A stretch of 21,665 nt of DNA from the NCBI GenBank assembly GCA_001579985.1, contig LRSR01010433.1:1-21665 (forward strand). Direction: 5' to 3'. This DNA comes from Hypsibius dujardini (taxonomy: Eukaryota > Tardigrada > Eutardigrada > Parachela > Hypsibiidae). The notes under the pieces are model-generated. The model saw only the letters and a list, made by a program, of their open reading frames with translations, made no database searches and was not told where the DNA came from. Every line of letters starts with the position of its first letter. The first letter of the stretch is position 1. Positions 18,163 through 21,665 of the stretch are shown piece by piece. Both the position numbers and the translations under genes were made by a program.

Positions 18163-19810
18163 TAGACAGACAAAGACAATAAACCTACCGCCGGCTGAAA
18201 TCGTGAAATACGGACTCCCGGAAGCGATTCCGTAATTATACGAATTTAACGCAGTCACCGTACCAACGTACGAACTAGCCGTACACCCTTGACTAGTAAA
18301 GGCATAACCGGTCGACCCAAAAGCCGTCGCTCCACTCAGGTAGGAGCTGTAAGCAGACGACACCGAAACACCCGACGTATCGAAATTTCCCGTACTCGCA
18401 TAGTAGCAATTTCCGCCGAAACAGATATACTGCAGGCCAGTATTGAAGTCGTTATCGCCCGTGCTCCCGTCACACTTGAGTTCCACGGTGGCCGTCAACG
18501 TCACCTGCTTGCCCGTGTCCTTGTACGCCACAATCGTCACCGTGTACGTGCCGACGTTGATGAAGTTGGATAGCGTCAAGGCCCCCGTATTGGAGTTCAA
18601 GTTGAACATATTGTTACCGATGACGCTGTTCTGATTGAATGTGCTGGGACTGTTGAAGCTGTTGGTGAAGCCGCCATTGCTGAAACCGTTGAAGTTGCCG
18701 AAACTGCCGGTGTTGAAGTTGTTATTGTTGTTTCCGCTGGACAGAAAGTAGGCCTGCCCGCCGGTCGTCGAGACCGTGCCGACCGGGGCACCCGGGTAGC
18801 ACGTCCCGACGGTGAAGTCGAAATCGTCACCCTTACTGACGTTGCTGCAGAAGTTGTTGAAGCAGACAATGTCGACGCCGTTTTTGTTGCTTGTACCTGA
18901 AGTTATTTTACCTGGACTCCATCATCTGTTCCACATTGAAATACACACATGGCGTAAAACCTCAGGCCGACCGAATTAAAGCCAACTTTTTACCGGCGCC
19001 CAGCAAAATGGGGTGGTCGGAGTTTGAGCCAATTTGGGCCAGTGCGTGCAGCTATTTCTCATATCGCTTGATTCATTGATTCAATACAAAATCAATCAAT
19101 CAATCGACTGCGTGGTCAGCTGTGGTAAACAAACAGCTGCACGCATTGGCCAAAATGGCTCAAACTCCGACCACCCCATTTTGCTGGGCGCCGGGGAAAA
19201 TTTGGCTTTAACTCGGTTAGCCTGAGGTTTATGCCACGTGTTATTCGTACCGCAACGGATGGTGATGGGGACCACGGCGGCGCCGTAGAAGTTGGTGGCA
19301 CGGAGGTTGACACGGAACTTGCCGGTCGCTGAGGTGGCCAGGTTCAGCTGGCCGGTCTGATAGTTGACGGCCACGTTCTGCGGGGACCCTGTGCGGTTGT
19401 CGATGGAATAGGCGATTTGACTGATGGATGGGTTGTTAGCTTGGACGGCTGCGATGAACAGACCGGTACTGCAGGTGGTCATGTTGAAGACGTATGAGGA
19501 CTGCGCGAACTGCGGAGCCTGCGAGTTGGAGTACCCGCTGAAATAAGGCGCCTGTGCTTCTGCCATCTGAAAAGGAAGTAATTCAAAACTGCAACTTGAA
19601 CAGGAACAACTTTGTATCTAACTAAACAATAAGACATCTTTCTTTATAAACGAACACCTTGAAAGCAAATCAATAAATCAAATCAATAAATCAATCAATA
19701 ATAATAAATCAAATTACCCTTACCGGAATCCATTGGAGGAAGAATATAATAAGCAGTACTTCCCCGCAAGCACGCACACCTCCCCGCACACCTTCTCGGC
19801 ACTCCGACAT
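16549..19810 (-). CDS. Secreted protein with six cysteine-bounded cadherin-like domains, 5 exons, 740 aa
   Basis: Exons in transcript order are 19810-19724, 19566-19251, 18896-18189, 17954-17250 and 16955-16549; the phases 0, 1, 1, 1 close a 740-residue frame. Exon 1 supplies the signal peptide (hydrophobic core VLLIIFFLQWI). Six ~85-115 residue domains follow, ending at Cys134, 276, 407, 534, 640 and 737. Each starts with an aromatic strand and an early cysteine (YVFNMTTC, YSFSQTNC, YSITQVTC, YTMATTTC), then (V/I/L)G-x-(V/I)-x-A, Y-x-I, a central F-x-I with G-x-(I/L), then Y-x-(L/V)-x-V-x-A and a closing V-x-C. Domain 2 has an Asn/Gly/Phe-rich insert at about 188-230. Linkers before domains 2-4 contain a CX4C motif; those before domains 5-6 are Thr-rich. 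No transmembrane or calcium-binding motif is seen. Exon 2 opens with an ATG right after its acceptor, so a start there (19566) with a non-coding exon 1 is the alternative. Function unknown. Confidence 0.8.
17013..17190. repeat. (TGTC)n array in intron 4 of the minus-strand cadherin-like gene
   Basis: TGTC with TGCC, TGTA and TTGTC interruptions on the + strand, so GACA in the transcript. A block of about 80 bp containing CTGCCTGTTGTCTGTCTGTA is itself duplicated. It sits in the intron 17249-16956. Confidence 0.95.
18010..18176. repeat. (GACA/AACA)n array in intron 3 of the minus-strand cadherin-like gene
   Basis: GACA with AACA and CACA variants on the + strand (pure at 18122-18162), so TGTC in the transcript. 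Together with the opposite array in intron 4 it brackets exon 4 (705 nt, phase 1-1). Confidence 0.95.
18945..19241. mobile_element. Hairpin (MITE-like) element filling intron 2 of the minus-strand gene
   Basis: The terminal inverted repeats are about 105 bp and highly similar. Outer ends are ACACATGGCG and, inverted, ACACGTGGCA; both continue into CCTCAGGC and then GGCGCCCAGCAAAATGGGGT. The loop holds TTGATT/ATCA simple sequence. The host intron runs 19250-18897 (354 nt); without the element about 57 nt would remain. The GC-rich arms read as open frames extending exon 2, but the splice donor at 19250 precedes them. The exact target duplication is not clear. Confidence 0.88.
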
Positions 19811-20139
19811 CCCTTTTTCGGTTCTATTTCGGACTGCCAACACCCGACGACGTGCTTCAATTTGGAACGTGCGAACATTACGTCCGACCTGACAATCATT
19901 TCCATTTTATATCTCTCCCCAAGTTGTGTTTGAAAAATCCGCGTTCGAAATAACAGAATTCGGTAATCTCTCGACCGGCGTCCCTCCATCCGGCGGGCAG
20001 TATCTCGCTCTAACTCTATACTCCAGCTGAAGGAACAGACTAAGACAAACAATGCCGTTACGTAAGGAAGTTGCCATCTTTTCTTGTCGGACTGAAATTG
20101 CAGCGAAGCCTCGCTGGTCGAAATTTCAACGAAGCCTCC
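19811..20139. other. Upstream region of the minus-strand cadherin-like gene
   Basis: The 5' flank and presumed 5' UTR/promoter of the gene starting at 19810. Open frames cross it on the minus strand without recognisable domains. A short direct repeat, CGAAGCCTC, occurs near 20104 and 20130. No TATA box was assigned. Confidence 0.4.
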
Positions 20140-20256
20140 GACGGACCAAGTGAGCTGACGGACCAAGTGAGCAGACGGACCAAGTGAGCTGACGGACCAA
20201 GTGAGCAGACGGACCAAGTGAGCTGACGGACCAAGTGAGCTGACGGACCAAGCGAG
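20140..20256. repeat. 17 bp tandem repeat, about 7 copies
   Basis: The unit is GACGGACCAAGTGAGCT, starting at 20140, 20157, 20174, 20191, 20208, 20225 and 20242. The last base alternates T and A over the early copies, giving a 34 bp higher-order period. Confidence 0.93.
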
Positions 20257-20510
20257 TGTTTTTACAACCTCAAAAGTCAGTTGAGGGTTCCTCGCTCTGA
20301 CGGTTTGCTCTCTTTTCTTGAAGGCGAACAGCGCACGCCGGAACAGCTCATCACGAGGTTGGTTGTATTGCTTAAATAATAATTTTGAATTCGATTTTGA
20401 ATTAAATTTTGAATTCGAATAAATTTAAGTATTATTCTTTAATAGAAAAGGTCTTTTAACGCGATTTTAAATAATGCTTTTATTACCTATTAACAAAGGC
20501 CAAGACATTA

Positions 20511-20720
20511 CTGTACTGCCACGATTTCAAGGGGGGGGGGTTTAGCCCCGCCCACCCCTGATAGACTGTACGTGACGTCACGGATTCACTTCCGTTCATC
20601 AACGGCCGAATATTCGGTCCGCCAAAAAGCGCAGTGAAACCAGTGAGCACAAGTTGGACCGGGGGGTCGGTAATTTACGTGTAGGGCAAAAAACCCACCC
20701 TTAAAATCGTGGCAGTACAG
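20511..20720. mobile_element. Family A inverted-repeat element, copy 3 (210 bp)
   Basis: The ends are CTGTACTGCCACGATTTCAA and its near-complement, with TA on both sides (20509-20510, 20721-20722). The start matches the 133-852 element base by base with transitions (CCGTACCGTCGCGATCTCAA). It is followed by a G-run and TTTAGCCCCGCCC, the same position at which copies 1 and 2 have CTAAGC-CCGCC. The interior contains a perfect TGACGTCA palindrome (about 20573-20580). There is no coding capacity. Confidence 0.8.
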
Positions 20721-20947
20721 TAATGCTAGCCAGCTACATTGCATGACAATGCTCGAAACATCGAAATATACAGAACAGTTTCCTATGGGTGAAGCAATAA
20801 CTAAGCGATCGGCCAAGACAGCAGGATTAAAACCACCGAACACGGAATAAAAAATTAAAACAATTAAATTGTAGTTTCATCTACATGTTATGAGAAAATT
20901 AGTTTAGTAGCAATATATTTAGCAATTTAGAGAAAAGCGATACAGGT

Positions 20948-21354
20948 CTACCCAGCTGCACACTGAACTGTTATTGTGACCGGGACGGTAGTTGTCGCGC
21001 CGGTTGCGCTGAACGCCGTCACTTGAGTGTTGTAAGTTCCCGCTGTCGTGGCGGACGTCAAGGTGATGTTTCCGGAACTGTCGATGGTAAAAATAGTGCT
21101 TCCGTTGTTGATGTTGTATGTGATGGCGTTGGTAGCGAACACCGCTCCGACGGCGGACCCAGCGGTGCAGGTGGTCGTGGCCATTGTGTAGCCACCAGGT
21201 TGTGTGAAAACTGGAGTTCCCGTTGTTGCTGCTGTGGTGGTGCTCGTGACACAAAATGAGACGGTCACGGTAACGGGAACTGAAACGCAGACGCCGGCAC
21301 TGGTGCAGGCAGTGACAACCAGGCTGTAGGTCCCCGCGGCTTGTAAAGTTGTTG
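20948..21354 (-). CDS. Terminal exon of a tandem paralogue of the six-domain cadherin-like gene (partial; 5' part outside window)
   Basis: The 407 nt exon has the same length, entry phase (1), acceptor CACAG and TAG stop as the terminal exon at 16549-16955. It encodes the second half of one domain (TTLQAAGTYSLVV, closing at SFC) and a complete final domain ending VTITVQCAAG. Seven base differences from the first copy were counted by eye: four silent and three replacing (S to F, A to T, I to T). The identity stops at the stop codon and at the acceptor; flanking DNA is unrelated. Upstream exons are expected beyond 21665, on the far side of the TGTC array. The intact frame and conserved splice signal suggest a real gene rather than a lone exon copy, but this cannot be proven here. 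Confidence 0.75.
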
Positions 21355-21411
21355 CTGTGAGGATAACTAGTCTTAATAACTGAGGCTTCAATTTTGTTTT
21401 TGTACGAGTGT

Positions 21412-21665
21412 CTATTCGTCTGTCTATCTGTCTGTCTGTCTGCCTGTCTGCCTGTTTGTTTGTCTGTCTCTCTATCTCTCTGTCTGTCTCTTTGTCAGTC
21501 TGTCTGTTTGTCTGTCTGTCTTTCTGTCTGTCTGTCTGTCTGTCTCTCTGTCTCTCTCTCTGTCTCTCTGTCTCTCTGTCTCTCTGTCTCTCTGTCTCTC
21601 TGTCTCTCTGTCTGTCTCTCTGTCTCTCTGTCTCTCTGTCTCTCTGTCTGTCTGTCTGTTTGTCT
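21412..21665. repeat. (TGTC/TCTC)n array, presumably in an intron of the paralogue; runs off the window
   Basis: TGTC units with TGCC and TTTG interruptions pass into TGTCTCTC units from about 21540. In the minus-strand transcript it would read GACA/GAGA. Its place just upstream of the paralogue's terminal exon matches the GACA-sense array in intron 4 of the first copy. Confidence 0.95.

Noticed and set aside
18956-19225. Open frames running through the hairpin element as extensions of exon 2
   Set aside because: The donor at 19250 splices in phase to exon 3, which continues the domain architecture; the extensions are inverted-repeat sequence with no domain.
19720-20217. Minus-strand open frame of 165 residues upstream of the six-domain gene
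   Set aside because: It starts inside a 17 bp tandem repeat and lies in a different frame from the predicted signal-peptide exon, which alone joins exon 2 in phase.

Overview
The window is animal (metazoan) nuclear DNA, almost certainly from an invertebrate. The genes are multi-exon with GT-AG introns, and the shortest introns are only 53-64 nt. Metazoan-type proteins are present, and non-coding space is packed with microsatellites, minisatellites and hairpin-type (MITE-like) elements. The phylum cannot be fixed from the sequence alone. All exon models below were built by hand from splice signals, reading-phase bookkeeping and remembered family alignments; each closes in frame.

Layout. (1) 133-852: a large TA-flanked inverted-repeat element, then unassigned upstream DNA. 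(2) 1783-4062 (+): a four-exon gene for a secreted IGFBP7-like protein (IGFBP domain, Kazal, Ig), with an intact-looking 5S rRNA gene nested in its second intron. (3) 4063-7061: a 3 kb repeat-rich intergenic stretch with three hairpin elements and an inverted duplication whose arms carry a 20-21 bp minisatellite. (4) 7062-9130 (-): FBXO31, four exons, an SCF ubiquitin-ligase substrate receptor. (5) 9131-9523: a short divergent promoter region. (6) 9524-13403 (+): UTP6, eleven exons, a UTP-B / small-subunit-processome protein. (7) 13791-15800 (+): a secreted protein with three cysteine-bounded cadherin-like domains and a Thr/Ser/Asn-rich tail. (8) 15843-16185: a 25 bp minisatellite with Z-DNA-like composition, between the convergent genes. 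(9) 16549-19810 (-): a second, longer secreted protein with six domains of the same cysteine-bounded cadherin-like type. (10) 20948-21354 (-): the terminal exon of a tandem paralogue of that gene, about 98% identical to the first copy's terminal exon, with identity stopping at the stop codon and at the splice acceptor. The rest of that gene lies beyond the window.

The most interesting system is the right-hand 8 kb: a local cluster of at least three genes for secreted proteins built from one repeated domain with two fixed cysteines. A second pattern is that all eight long TGTC/GACA tetranucleotide arrays lie in introns (seven established, one inferred). In each of the three genes that carry two arrays, the two are in opposite orientation and so are complementary in the pre-mRNA, flanking internal exons. 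That arrangement is known elsewhere to favour exon circularisation or skipping.
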